In this document: one piece after another, positions 32,620 through 40,198 of the stretch | Numbering within the stretch: the stretch's first letter is position 1 | Layout: every line of letters begins with the position of its first letter | From: Algoriphagus taiwanensis | GTDB taxonomy: Bacteria; Bacteroidota; Bacteroidia; Cytophagales; Cyclobacteriaceae | Length of the DNA: 64,000 nucleotides | Assembly: GCF_036245645.1 (NCBI RefSeq) | Contig: NZ_BTPE01000013.1 | Location: 79,316 to 143,315, forward strand | Direction: 5' to 3' | Position numbers and translations under genes: made by a program | Notes under the pieces: generated by a model | Databases searched by the model: none | The model's input: only the letters and a program-made list of their open reading frames with translations | Told to the model about the DNA's origin: nothing

Positions 32620-34137
32620 TCAAAATCCCAATCCAAGTGCCATAGCAGAAGGATTGAAGTTCAAATCTCTTACTTTGGAAGCTTGGCCATTACTCAGATT
32701 TATGGAGTAAACTCCCACATTGCTGCCTACTCGGAAGACTCCGTAGGCCATATCTGATGTACCACCGATATCAAAACCGTTTCCGTCCAATACGTCAATA
32801 CCCAAGGCACCGACCGGCACCAGTACTCCGTCGTTGGGAGGAGATTGTTGATATAGCATGTCCGTTGCAAAATCGATTACATACAATACTGTAGAGGTAG
32901 TCCCTGCAAATGATTTCGTGTATGCCGCGGCATCGACCATGGGCATTCCCGGATTGAGCATTCCATCCACAGCGACTACAGTTCCCAAGTCTGGATGAAG
33001 CCTTAGATTTTGACCATTTTCTGTCACCAAACGAATTCGGTCGACGGTAGGATTAAAGTCAAAGCCTACTTTCATCCCCTCAATCACAGGAGAAAAAGGC
33101 ATTCCTATTTTAGTCAAGGTCCCGTTTGAAGGGTTGACTGAATAAAGCTGGCTTTGATTGGTGACTGCCAAAAGCTGTCCATTGACTGGTCGGTAATCTA
33201 ATCCAAGCACCTGTTCTCCCATTTCCAAACCTTGAAATTCGACCATACTGAGGTCATCTCCCATGGGATTGAAGCGATACAACCTTCCTTCAGCATCAGC
33301 ACCATATGCGATGGGATTGGTTTTAAAAGCAATTCCCAACACATTGACTCCAAATCTCCCCACCCATGAGGCCTGTCCTGTCTCAAGATTGATTTGATAA
33401 AGTCTATACTGATCAGATTCTGTTTTACTCACTGCCAATGCAACCGAATTGTCCGGATTAATATCAAAAGTTGTGGGGCCGTTAAAATCAACACCCAAAT
33501 TTCCAACTTCTACCAATCCTCCATCATTTGGCGGCATTTGCATGTACAACTTGTCCTGAGTCAGATCAATATCATAAAGTGTCGTGGTGGTAGCTCCGGA
33601 AACGCTATTGGTATAAGCCACACCATAAATCATCGGATTCATTCCTCCATTGATTCTTCCATCCGTTGCCACGACTGTTCCCAATTCAGGGTGCAATCTG
33701 AGATTTTGTCCCTGAGCCGTTACCAGTCTGATTCGGTCCACCGTAGGGTTAAAATCCAATGAAACCATCATTCCCTCAATGGAAGGACTGAAAGGCTGAG
33801 TTCCTAAGGGAGTGGCTAAACCGGAGTTTTCATTGATCAGGTAAAGTCTACTTGCAGAGCTTACCCCATATAATTGTCCGGTAGCAGGTCGGTAATCAAT
33901 AGATAATATCTGTTCGCCAGAACCCAAGCCGGTGATGGGTACAGTATTGGCAGGAACACTTAGCTCCCCTCCTTCAAAAAAGAGGAGTTGATTCCCCTCA
34001 CCCAATACGGTCAGGTCTACCATCGGGGTAGCACCGGGATTGGCTTCTATCGGTTCATTCCCATCTTCACAGGAAGTCAATCCTACAACCAATAGAAAGA
34101 GGGCCAAGCCCAAAGAAAAATTCAGCTGTTTTTTCAT
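32620..34137 (-). CDS. lipoprotein with two tandem DUF4394 domains
   Basis: 505 residues. The signal peptide ends in a lipobox LTSC (Cys23), and the acidic residues after it (CEDGNE) resemble the Bacteroidota surface lipoprotein export signal. The mature part is two copies of a DUF4394 beta-propeller-like domain: residues ~45-265 and ~285-505 share near-identical stretches (DFNPTVDRIRLVT, GQNLRLHP-LGTVVA-DG, PPNDG). DUF4394 has no known activity. The gene is alone between two terminators. Confidence 0.85.
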   Translation of the reverse strand: MKKQLNFSLGLALFLLVVGLTSCEDGNEPIEANPGATPMVDLTVLGEGNQLLFFEGGELSVPANTVPITGLGSGEQILSIDYRPATGQLYGVSSASRLYLINENSGLATPLGTQPFSPSIEGMMVSLDFNPTVDRIRLVTAQGQNLRLHPELGTVVATDGRINGGMNPMIYGVAYTNSVSGATTTTLYDIDLTQDKLYMQMPPNDGGLVEVGNLGVDFNGPTTFDINPDNSVALAVSKTESDQYRLYQINLETGQASWVGRFGVNVLGIAFKTNPIAYGADAEGRLYRFNPMGDDLSMVEFQGLEMGEQVLGLDYRPVNGQLLAVTNQSQLYSVNPSNGTLTKIGMPFSPVIEGMKVGFDFNPTVDRIRLVTENGQNLRLHPDLGTVVAVDGMLNPGMPMVDAAAYTKSFAGTTSTVLYVIDFATDMLYQQSPPNDGVLVPVGALGIDVLDGNGFDIGGTSDMAYGVFRVGSNVGVYSINLSNGQASKVRDLNFNPSAMALGLGF

Positions 34138-34196
34138 AAGCGTATGTAGTTTTTTTGGAAATACGCATTGAATTGTCGAGCTGGATTTACCTCAAT

Positions 34197-34232
34197 AAAA
34201 AAAACCGAATCCCATTGGACCCGGTCTTTTTC
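34197..34232 (-). terminator. terminator of the rhodanese gene
   Basis: On the minus strand ACCG and CGGT, with an inner TCC/GGA pairing, form a hairpin followed by T8. It begins 30 nt after the rhodanese stop codon, so rhodanese is a single-gene unit. Confidence 0.7.
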
Positions 34233-34261
34233 ATTAACCCAAACTTATCAACCTATTTATT

Positions 34262-34597
34262 TTATACTGTTTCAAAAGGCCATCTCATGATGCCTCCTGC
34301 CAGATTTTTCAAGTTTTTGAAGCCCATATCAGCCATTATTCCGCAAGCTTGCCCGCTTCGGTTTCCACTTCGGCAATACACGAGGTAGGTTTTGTCCTTG
34401 GGAAGATTTTTGATCTGATTCACAAAATCTCTGGACATGATGTCGAGATTTCTTGCACCGCGGATTTTGCCTCCGGCAAATTCTCCCGGAGTACGGACAT
34501 CCAGAATAACGGTGTCGGGCTGCAGCATCAGGTCATGAAAAGGACCTGAGGGAATGTCTTCGTAGTTTTTTGGTGTGGTTTTGAAGAAGTCAAACAT
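34262..34597 (-). CDS. single-domain rhodanese
   Basis: 111 residues, no signal peptide. ILDVRTPGEFAGGKIRGARN is the rhodanese N-terminal signature and the active-site loop is CRSGNRSG with Cys75, which carries a persulfide during sulfur transfer. Its neighbours (TauE/SafE permease, sulfide:quinone oxidoreductase) point to handling of persulfide sulfur released by sulfide oxidation. Its promoter carries a Crp/Fnr-type palindrome at the same spacing as the other units of this cluster. Confidence 0.9.
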   Translation of the reverse strand: MFDFFKTTPKNYEDIPSGPFHDLMLQPDTVILDVRTPGEFAGGKIRGARNLDIMSRDFVNQIKNLPKDKTYLVYCRSGNRSGQACGIMADMGFKNLKNLAGGIMRWPFETV

Positions 34598-34616
34598 GGT
34601 TGTTTTATTTTTTCTT

Positions 34617-34662
34617 CAAAGTTACCCCACTTGCATCCTGACTATCAGTAATAAAAGTCACT
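34617..34662 (-). promoter_or_regulatory. Crp/Fnr-type operator and promoter of the rhodanese gene
   Basis: On the minus strand the -7 element TAACTTTG (34624-34617) matches TAnnTTTG perfectly. The palindrome AGTAATAAAAGTCACT (34647-34662, plus-strand reading) has one arm exact (GTCAC) and one with a single change (GTAA for GTGA). Centre-to-centre distance is 34 bp, placing the site near -41 from the predicted start at ~34613. The rhodanese ATG is 15 nt further on. Confidence 0.7.
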
Positions 34663-34671
34663 TGCAGAGAT

Positions 34672-34929
34672 TCAGCCTTTGGCTGGTGTGAATTTCTTTT
34701 TAACCTCCAAGAAAGAAAGTCGAATCAAGAGCACCCATGGAATCCCGTGCATGAGCAAGTCACCCCAATCGATGAGTTTCATTCCCACAGCTCCACCTGC
34801 CACCCAGCGAAGTTTCCCCCAGATGTGAGGTTCTTGAGTGATTGGAGCCAGACCCAGCGCCAGACAAAGGACGATGACAAAGCTCCAACTGTTGTAAAAG
34901 ACTTTTCGGTTTAGTTCTTTTTGTTCCAC
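34672..34929 (-). CDS. small two-helix membrane protein
   Basis: 85 residues if started at GTG 34929 (TTG 34950 is possible). Two hydrophobic helices (SFVIVLCLALGLAP and IPWVLLIRLSFL) flank a conserved-looking WGKLRWVAGGAVGMKLIDWG segment. I have seen similar short proteins in other bacteria but know of no function. It overlaps the 3' end of the sterol-desaturase-family gene by 19 nt, so it is the last gene of the tauE operon. Confidence 0.65.
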   Translation of the reverse strand: MEQKELNRKVFYNSWSFVIVLCLALGLAPITQEPHIWGKLRWVAGGAVGMKLIDWGDLLMHGIPWVLLIRLSFLEVKKKFTPAKG

Positions 34930-35786
34930 GGGTAGGTGATTTGTTGCCAAAAGGTCTTGGGAAATTCTTCCACATGCTCAAAACCCAGCGGTTCGTTTTC
35001 ATTCTCGTTGGGAATGTAAGCGGTCCCAAACAGGTAATCCCAAAGGCTTAATGAAATCCCATAATTCACTCCATGGCTGCCCTCAGGCAAGTGCTTGGCA
35101 TGATGCCAAAGGTGCATGACCGGGTTATTCAGGACATATTTCAATGGGCCGTAGGTGATTTTAATATTGGCATGGTTGAGATGACCGATGGCGATGGTGA
35201 AGATGTGCAGGATAAAGAAATCATCCAGTCCAAACCCAATCATTGCCAAAGGAATGTATTGGACAGATTTGTACACGATCGTCTCCATCCAATGATAGCG
35301 AAGGTGAGCAGCAAAGCCCATTTGCTCCACAGAGTGGTGAACCTTGTGAAACTCCCAAAGCCAAGGACTTCTGTGCAGCCATCTGTGCACATTCCATTGG
35401 ATAAAATCCGCTACCACAAACATGAGCAGAAATTGAGCCCAACCAGGCCAGGAAGCCACGTGGATTGCTACCAAATTGGAAATCCCAAATAGGCCCAGAA
35501 AGTCATTGAAGGCTTCTACTGCCACATTGGACAGGGAATTGTAAACGACTAAGGAGAAAAGAAAAAAGTTGAAAAACATGTAAAAGGCATCCAGCCAGAA
35601 ATCCTTACGGAAAGCAGGCTGATTTTTCCTCCATGGAAAAACCAATTCCAGTACCCAAACCAGAAGAGATAATCCGACTAGCCAATAAAAGTAATTGTGC
35701 CAAGATGGATAGAGTACCTCGGATTTGAGGTAGTTCCAGTATCCGTAATACCCGTCAAGAAAGATTTTGAAATACTCGCTAAGCAT
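34911..35786 (-). CDS. sterol desaturase/fatty acid hydroxylase family protein
   Basis: 291 residues, about four membrane helices. The di-iron histidine clusters of the family are present: HRWLH near 133, HKVHH near 145 and HLWHHAKH near 225, plus further His in GHLNHANI. Members use a di-iron centre to hydroxylate or desaturate lipids in the membrane. The substrate is unknown; bacteria of this group rarely make sterols. It starts 4 nt after the tauE stop codon, so it is cotranscribed with a sulfur-compound permease under the Crp/Fnr-type promoter at 36624-36669. Confidence 0.85.
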   Translation of the reverse strand: MLSEYFKIFLDGYYGYWNYLKSEVLYPSWHNYFYWLVGLSLLVWVLELVFPWRKNQPAFRKDFWLDAFYMFFNFFLFSLVVYNSLSNVAVEAFNDFLGLFGISNLVAIHVASWPGWAQFLLMFVVADFIQWNVHRWLHRSPWLWEFHKVHHSVEQMGFAAHLRYHWMETIVYKSVQYIPLAMIGFGLDDFFILHIFTIAIGHLNHANIKITYGPLKYVLNNPVMHLWHHAKHLPEGSHGVNYGISLSLWDYLFGTAYIPNENENEPLGFEHVEEFPKTFWQQITYPWNKKN

Positions 35787-35790
35787 AGCT

Positions 35791-36597
35791 TTATAGACTC
35801 ATTAATTCTTTTGCAATGATGTAGACACCCATCACGAGTACAAACCAGCCAAACCCCTTTTTCAGAGCTTTCTCATTGATTTTCTTGGAAAGGGCGCTTC
35901 CGATAAATATCCCCACAATGGACAATCCGGTAAAGATCAACAACATGTTCCAGTCGATGGTTTGGGTAGACACATCTCCCAAAAATCCAATCAAAGATTT
36001 GGCTGCAATAATGAGCAGGGAGGTCCCCACAGCCATTTTCATAGGTAATCTGGCCAAAAGCACCAAAGCCGGAATGATCAAAAACCCTCCACCGGCACCG
36101 ACAATCCCTGTAATCAATCCTACCACAGACCCTTCCAGTGCGATCATCGGGAAGTTGAACTTAATCTCCTCATTTTCATCACAATCGACACACTTCTTAT
36201 TCCGAATCATTGAAATAGACGCTGCAAGCATGATGAGAGCGAAAAACACCATGATCCCTATATTTTTGGTGATCTCCGCACTGCCCAAAGTGAAAAGCGG
36301 GTCAGGCAAAGCCGGAACCAAGAACTTCCTGGTCAGAAATACTGCGATAAAGGAAGGAATGGCAAATACGATAGCCGTCTTGTAGTTGACCAAGCCTTTC
36401 TTCATATAGGTACCCGCACCAACCAAAGAGGTGGATCCTACCACAAAAAGGGAATATGCCGTGGCCAAAACTGGGTCCACTCCCAGAATGTAAACCAATA
36501 CCGGAACGGTAAGGATAGAACCTCCGCCCCCGATAAGTCCCAAACTCACTCCAATCAATATTGCGGCTGCAAATCCAATAAGGACAACAATATCCAT
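35791..36597 (-). CDS. sulfite exporter TauE/SafE family permease
   Basis: 268 residues from the ATG at 36597; a longer frame from 36693 would run through the operator and is rejected. Eight membrane helices in two repeats, each opening with the family's glycine motif: GLIGGGGSILTVPVLVY near 21 and GIVGAGGGFLIIPALVL near 162. A central Cys-rich loop (KKCVDCDE) may bind metal. Family members move sulfite, sulfoacetate or similar small anions out of the cell. Here it probably exports sulfite or a related product of sulfide oxidation. It leads the operon with the sterol-desaturase-family gene. Confidence 0.85.
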   Translation of the reverse strand: MDIVVLIGFAAAILIGVSLGLIGGGGSILTVPVLVYILGVDPVLATAYSLFVVGSTSLVGAGTYMKKGLVNYKTAIVFAIPSFIAVFLTRKFLVPALPDPLFTLGSAEITKNIGIMVFFALIMLAASISMIRNKKCVDCDENEEIKFNFPMIALEGSVVGLITGIVGAGGGFLIIPALVLLARLPMKMAVGTSLLIIAAKSLIGFLGDVSTQTIDWNMLLIFTGLSIVGIFIGSALSKKINEKALKKGFGWFVLVMGVYIIAKELMSL

Positions 36598-36623
36598 AGT
36601 CTTTTTTTTTAGATTTCTGTCCA

Positions 36624-36669
36624 CAAAAGTAGGTGGACCAGAAGCCGGGAAGCGGTGACAAATGTTACA
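36624..36669 (-). promoter_or_regulatory. Crp/Fnr-type operator and promoter of the tauE operon
   Basis: On the minus strand TACTTTTG (36631-36624) is a perfect -7 element. GGTGACAAATGTTACA (36654-36669, plus reading) carries an exact GTGA half and a one-change second half (TTAC for TCAC). Centres are 34 bp apart, the same spacing as at the rhodanese and crp/fnr promoters, placing the site near -41. Confidence 0.75.
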
Positions 36670-37002
36670 TGCCAACTTACAAACCCCGACCATTTACAAG
36701 CTTGCCCTCAGGAAACCCTGCTCTCTCTGGCAAAATCCTATAAAATTCTGCTCAATGCTTTAATCCTGTTTTTCACAGTCTCTTCCAAAGGTAATCATCC
36801 CTTTCCAGTGGAGACTTAATCCTGGCATTTCTGATTAAATCAACTTGCTTCCAAGAAAAGGAAAAGCTTCAGGAATTGCCAATTCCTTTTTCTGATAGAA
36901 TCAATTCTGGAATAAGCTGTATGAAATTTCCATTAATATCTATTTCGAAAAGGAATTTAACGATTGATAAATCTTAAATTAACGAGTACAAACTACACCC
37001 CT
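36670..37002. other. 333-nt spacer without a gene
   Basis: Between the tauE operator and the universal stress protein gene I see no open frame with coding character, no hairpin followed by T residues and no Crp/Fnr-type palindrome. The promoter of the downstream gene must lie here but no perfect TAnnTTTG is present. Confidence 0.5.
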
Positions 37003-37806
37003 ATGAAGATCATTGTCCCTGTAGACTTTTCTCCCAATTCCATTAAGGCGCTTGAACTAGCCGTAACTATGGCTGGAAAAAAACATGGACAAGTCATCCT
37101 AGTCCATGTGATCGAGATAGTCTATGATTTTGCATCTCAGGCAGCCATAGCTCTGGAATCCATGTATCGAGATGGAGAAAAACAGCTAAATGCCCTCACC
37201 AAAACTTATACAGCATCTGAGGTCAAAATGAGCCACAAATTACTGGAAGGAAGTCCGGCTATTGCTGTTGCCAGATTGGCGGAGGAGGAAAATGCTACCC
37301 TCATTCTGATGGGAACAAAGGGCGCTAGCGGGATCAATAAAGTCCTGATTGGATCTACAGCTGTAAATATGATTCGAGAGGCGACCTGTCCGGTATTAAT
37401 CATTCCCGAAAAGGCCAATATCGCTGGTATCAAAAAAGTGACGTTGGCACTAGAATTTGCCAATCATGAGGAGAAGTTTATCGATTGGATCGTGAATATG
37501 TCCCAGCGTTGGCAATTGGGATTGGAATTTTTACATGTCCAGACTCAGCAGGAATTCCGGGACCAGCTTTCTGTGCTGGGACTGGAAAAATATTTAGAAA
37601 AAAAATACCCAGAGCTACCGGTAAGAATCCACACGTATTATGCAGAATCTGCTTCTGCAGGTTTGGAGGAATACCTGGATGAGCATGAAAACACCATCCT
37701 CGTTATGTGTCATGAGCATAAGAATTTGTGGAAGCAAATTTTGGAAAAAAGCGAGTCGGTAGCCATGGCTTACCATACCCATATTCCGCTCCTGATCATG
37801 AATTGA
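37003..37806 (+). CDS. tandem universal stress protein
   Basis: 267 residues from the ATG at 37003. The first Usp domain (MKIIVPVDFSPNSIKALE to CPVLIIPE, residues 1-143) has the ATP-binding pattern GTKGASGINKVLIGSTA (Gly-x2-Gly-x9-Gly-Ser/Thr). The second domain (~145-267) is degenerate and lacks it. Two-domain Usp proteins are common in Bacteroidota. The gene abuts the convergent crp/fnr gene end to end, with no overlap. Confidence 0.85.
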   Translation: MKIIVPVDFSPNSIKALELAVTMAGKKHGQVILVHVIEIVYDFASQAAIALESMYRDGEKQLNALTKTYTASEVKMSHKLLEGSPAIAVARLAEEENATLILMGTKGASGINKVLIGSTAVNMIREATCPVLIIPEKANIAGIKKVTLALEFANHEEKFIDWIVNMSQRWQLGLEFLHVQTQQEFRDQLSVLGLEKYLEKKYPELPVRIHTYYAESASAGLEEYLDEHENTILVMCHEHKNLWKQILEKSESVAMAYHTHIPLLIMN

Positions 37807-38463
37807 TCATTTGCTGATCAACTCTTCAAAATCATCCCGGATGTAGATCACATTTCTTCCCAGTTCAATCCATTTTTTCTTCTCCAATTGCTTCAGAAGA
37901 CGGGAAATTACCTCCCTCGAAGTACCCAATTCATTGGCTATTTCCTGATGGGTAGTGTGCAGTTCATTGGCTTTGAGCTGCTTCATTTTGGTGACGATAT
38001 AGCGCATCAGTCGCTCATCCATCCGTTTAAATGCGACTGCATCGAGAGCAATAAGCATTTCCCGGAATCGCTGCTGATAGGTACTGGACACAAAATCTTT
38101 CCACTGCTTGAATTCATCGACCCACTGCTCGTGAATCTGAACTGGGATAAAAATTATCGTGGCATCTTCCTCCACTACAGCTTTTATTTCACTTGGCTTG
38201 GCTGCCGAGCAGCAGGTGAGAGAAAGTGCGCAGGTCTCCCCCTCTTCCAGGTAATACAAAAACAACTCTTTCCCATCTTCATCCATTCTCATGATTTTGA
38301 TGGAACCGTCAATCACCAAAGGAACTGCCTTTATAAATTGGCCTGGTTCCATGAGTGTTTTTCCGGATGGCAAGTGCATGACTTGACCTTTGTCCAAAAT
38401 GGCCTGAAGCAATTTTGGATCGGTTAATTCGGGTAAGGATTGCTTGAGCTTTTCTAGTGTCAT
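37807..38463 (-). CDS. Crp/Fnr family transcriptional regulator
   Basis: 218 residues from the ATG at 38463. The N-terminal cyclic-nucleotide-binding-type barrel (residues 10-115) lacks an Arg at the position that holds the cAMP phosphate in CRP, and instead carries a Cys78 and a Cys84-Cys85 pair in ETCALSLTCCSAAKPSE. The helix-turn-helix (HQEIANELGTSREVISRLLK) has Arg183, Glu184 and Arg188, matching CRP Arg180/Glu181/Arg185 that read GTGA. GTGA-N6-TCAC sites stand before its own gene, sqr, tauE and rhodanese. Inference: a thiol or persulfide sensor controlling sulfide oxidation and itself. Confidence 0.9.
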   Translation of the reverse strand: MTLEKLKQSLPELTDPKLLQAILDKGQVMHLPSGKTLMEPGQFIKAVPLVIDGSIKIMRMDEDGKELFLYYLEEGETCALSLTCCSAAKPSEIKAVVEEDATIIFIPVQIHEQWVDEFKQWKDFVSSTYQQRFREMLIALDAVAFKRMDERLMRYIVTKMKQLKANELHTTHQEIANELGTSREVISRLLKQLEKKKWIELGRNVIYIRDDFEELISK

Positions 38464-38479
38464 TTTCAAAAACAATTTG

Positions 38480-38525
38480 CAAAAATGTCCTGGGGACACA
38501 TACGAATTTAGTGATAAATGTCACT
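38480..38525 (-). promoter_or_regulatory. Crp/Fnr-type operator and promoter of the crp/fnr gene
   Basis: AGTGATAAATGTCACT (38510-38525) has perfect five-base arms (AGTGA/TCACT) around six bases. On the minus strand CATTTTTG (38487-38480) matches the -7 element in 7 of 8 positions. Centres are 34 bp apart, so the site lies near -41 and the gene appears to control itself. Confidence 0.75.
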
Positions 38526-38578
38526 TGGAAAAACCATTCTTCATCTTCCCTGATCTCTTTCAAAAGATCAGGCGAAAA

Positions 38579-38623
38579 GGTGACAATTATCACCAATTTT
38601 AATAAAGGAGCTAAGTACCTTTC
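38579..38623 (+). promoter_or_regulatory. Crp/Fnr-type operator and promoter of sqr
   Basis: GGTGACAATTATCACC (38579-38594) has perfect five-base arms (GGTGA/TCACC). TACCTTTC (38616-38623) is a 7-of-8 match to TAnnTTTG, with centres 33 bp apart. The predicted start near 38627 leaves a leader of about 115 nt before the ATG at 38742, the least certain part of this unit. Confidence 0.65.
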
Positions 38624-38741
38624 TTCCAGTTAATAAAAACCCAGGACTAATTGACTGGATCAGATTCTGCGGAAAAAGGTGAAAGAGTTTTCCTTCCTCT
38701 ATTTCCAAAAATCAAAAATTCCAGAAGAAACCCTTAATCAA

Positions 38742-40004
38742 ATGAAACATTATCAAATTTTGATCATTGGCGGAGGAACTGCCGGGATCACCATCGCAGC
38801 CCAACTGAAAAGAAAGGATTCCTCTCTGAATATCGGATTGATCGAACCTTCTGAAAAACATTATTATCAGCCCGCCTGGACCTTGGTAGGTGCCGGTGCT
38901 TTTGATTTCAAAGAAACTGAAAGAGATGAAGCAGACTACATCCCAAAAGGAGTAGAATGGATCAAGGATAAGGCTACTGCGATAGATCCGGATCTCAATC
39001 AGGTTTCGACAGCCAATTCAGGAGATTTCACCTACGACTATTTGATTCCTGTTCCAGGCTTGGTGATGGCTCCGGAACTTTTACCTGGCCTTACTGAAGC
39101 GATGGACAAAGGAGTGGTTTGCTCCAACTACACCGATCCAGAGCACACTTGGGAAGTACTTCAAAACTTCAAAGGCGGAAATGCAGTGTTTACTCAGCCA
39201 ACCACTCCGATCAAATGCGGGGGTGCTCCGCAAAAGATCATGTATATGGCGGAGGATTACTTCCGTAAAAAAGGAATCCGTGACAAAACCAATGTCCTTT
39301 TTGCCACCCCTGGGACGGTCATCTTTGGAGTTCCGGAGTTTGCCAAGACGCTGAATAAAATCATTCACGACCGGAACATCATTTTCAAACCTTTCTACGC
39401 ACCAATCAAAATTGATCCCGAAAAGCAGGAAATCTACTTTCAATATTCCAAACCGGGAGAAAGTAACTGTACCATCATGGAGGGAAATCCCCTTGGGGAA
39501 GAGCTGACCGGGGCTACAGAAATCAAAGTGCATTACGACATGCTGCATCTGGCCCCACCTCAGGCGGCTCCAAAGTTTATCCGCGATTCCAAGGTTTCCA
39601 TCCAGGAAGGCCCTGGAAAAGGCTGGATAGATGTGGACATTCATACCATGCAGCATAAGCGATATCCGAATATTTTCTCCATCGGAGACGTGGCCCATCT
39701 GCCTACAGCCAAAACCGGTGCAGCGATCCGCAAGCAAGCGCCCGTCCTGGTTGAAAATCTGCTTAGACTTATCCAATCCGGTAATGTTGGAAGTAAATCC
39801 TACGAAGGATACTCTTCCTGCCCTATCGTCACCGGCTACGGCAAAATGTTGCTTTGCGAGTTTAAATACGACAACGTGAAGGATAGCGACCCGATGATCT
39901 CGACCTTCGTCGACACTACCAAAGAGCAGTACAGCATGTGGTTGCTCAAGAAATACGGATTGCCATTTATGTATTGGAATCTGATGCTGAGAGGAAAAGC
40001 CTAA
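38742..40004 (+). CDS. sqr: sulfide:quinone oxidoreductase (type II, SQOR-like)
   Basis: 420 residues from the ATG at 38742. ILIIGGGTAGITIA is the FAD-binding Rossmann motif; Cys159 in IKCGGAPQKIMYMAEDYF and Cys360 in SSCPIVTGYGKML match the redox-active cysteine pair of the mitochondrial-type SQR, and IFSIGDVAHLP is the second FAD motif. A hydrophobic C-terminus (LPFMYWNLML) should dip into the membrane to reach quinone. It oxidises hydrogen sulfide to a persulfide and reduces quinone. It is divergent from the crp/fnr gene, with its own palindromic operator and a strong terminator. Confidence 0.9.
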   Translation: MKHYQILIIGGGTAGITIAAQLKRKDSSLNIGLIEPSEKHYYQPAWTLVGAGAFDFKETERDEADYIPKGVEWIKDKATAIDPDLNQVSTANSGDFTYDYLIPVPGLVMAPELLPGLTEAMDKGVVCSNYTDPEHTWEVLQNFKGGNAVFTQPTTPIKCGGAPQKIMYMAEDYFRKKGIRDKTNVLFATPGTVIFGVPEFAKTLNKIIHDRNIIFKPFYAPIKIDPEKQEIYFQYSKPGESNCTIMEGNPLGEELTGATEIKVHYDMLHLAPPQAAPKFIRDSKVSIQEGPGKGWIDVDIHTMQHKRYPNIFSIGDVAHLPTAKTGAAIRKQAPVLVENLLRLIQSGNVGSKSYEGYSSCPIVTGYGKMLLCEFKYDNVKDSDPMISTFVDTTKEQYSMWLLKKYGLPFMYWNLMLRGKA

Positions 40005-40025
40005 GTCCACCCTCCTTAAATCCGA

Positions 40026-40087
40026 AGAAGGAAAGTCTCCAAGGCTCAGGAAATGTATCTGAGCATGGTGCTTTCCTTCTTTTTTTT
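40026..40087 (+). terminator. terminator of sqr
   Basis: AGAAGGAAAG (40026-40035) pairs with CTTTCCTTCT (40071-40080), with an inner GCTCAG/CTGAGC hairpin, followed by T7. It begins 21 nt after the sqr stop codon. Confidence 0.85.
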
Positions 40088-40176
40088 GAAATAAGAACAA
40101 ATCAAGAAGAAGCAATTGCTACCAAAAAGCCCATTCTATTCCATCTGAATAAAATATTTTGGATTAATTCGCGGCT

Positions 40177-40184
40177 TACTTTTG
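40177..40184 (+). promoter_or_regulatory. -7 element of the TonB receptor gene
   Basis: TACTTTTG is a perfect TAnnTTTG match 15 nt before the ATG at 40199. It supports that start and rejects the much longer frame from 39938. I could not recognise a Fur box nearby. Confidence 0.5.
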
Positions 40185-40198
40185 CTTTGCACCTAGCT

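Noticed and set aside
36598..36693. 32-residue N-terminal extension of the TauE/SafE permease.
   Set aside because: It would cover the -7 element and the Crp/Fnr-type palindrome; the membrane protein starts naturally at ATG 36597.
34672..40004. A sterol biosynthesis role for the sterol-desaturase-family gene.
   Set aside because: No squalene or sterol genes are nearby and Cytophagales rarely make sterols; only the di-iron membrane hydroxylase family can be claimed.
39081..40115. A 344-residue antisense frame opposite sulfide:quinone oxidoreductase.
   Set aside because: It mirrors codon bias of the sense gene; the sense protein has full FAD and cysteine motifs, the antisense one has none.
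39938..40198. Extended N-terminus of the TonB receptor frame (87 extra residues).
   Set aside because: It would overlap the end of sqr and include the sqr terminator and the receptor's own -7 element; the signal peptide starts at ATG 40199.
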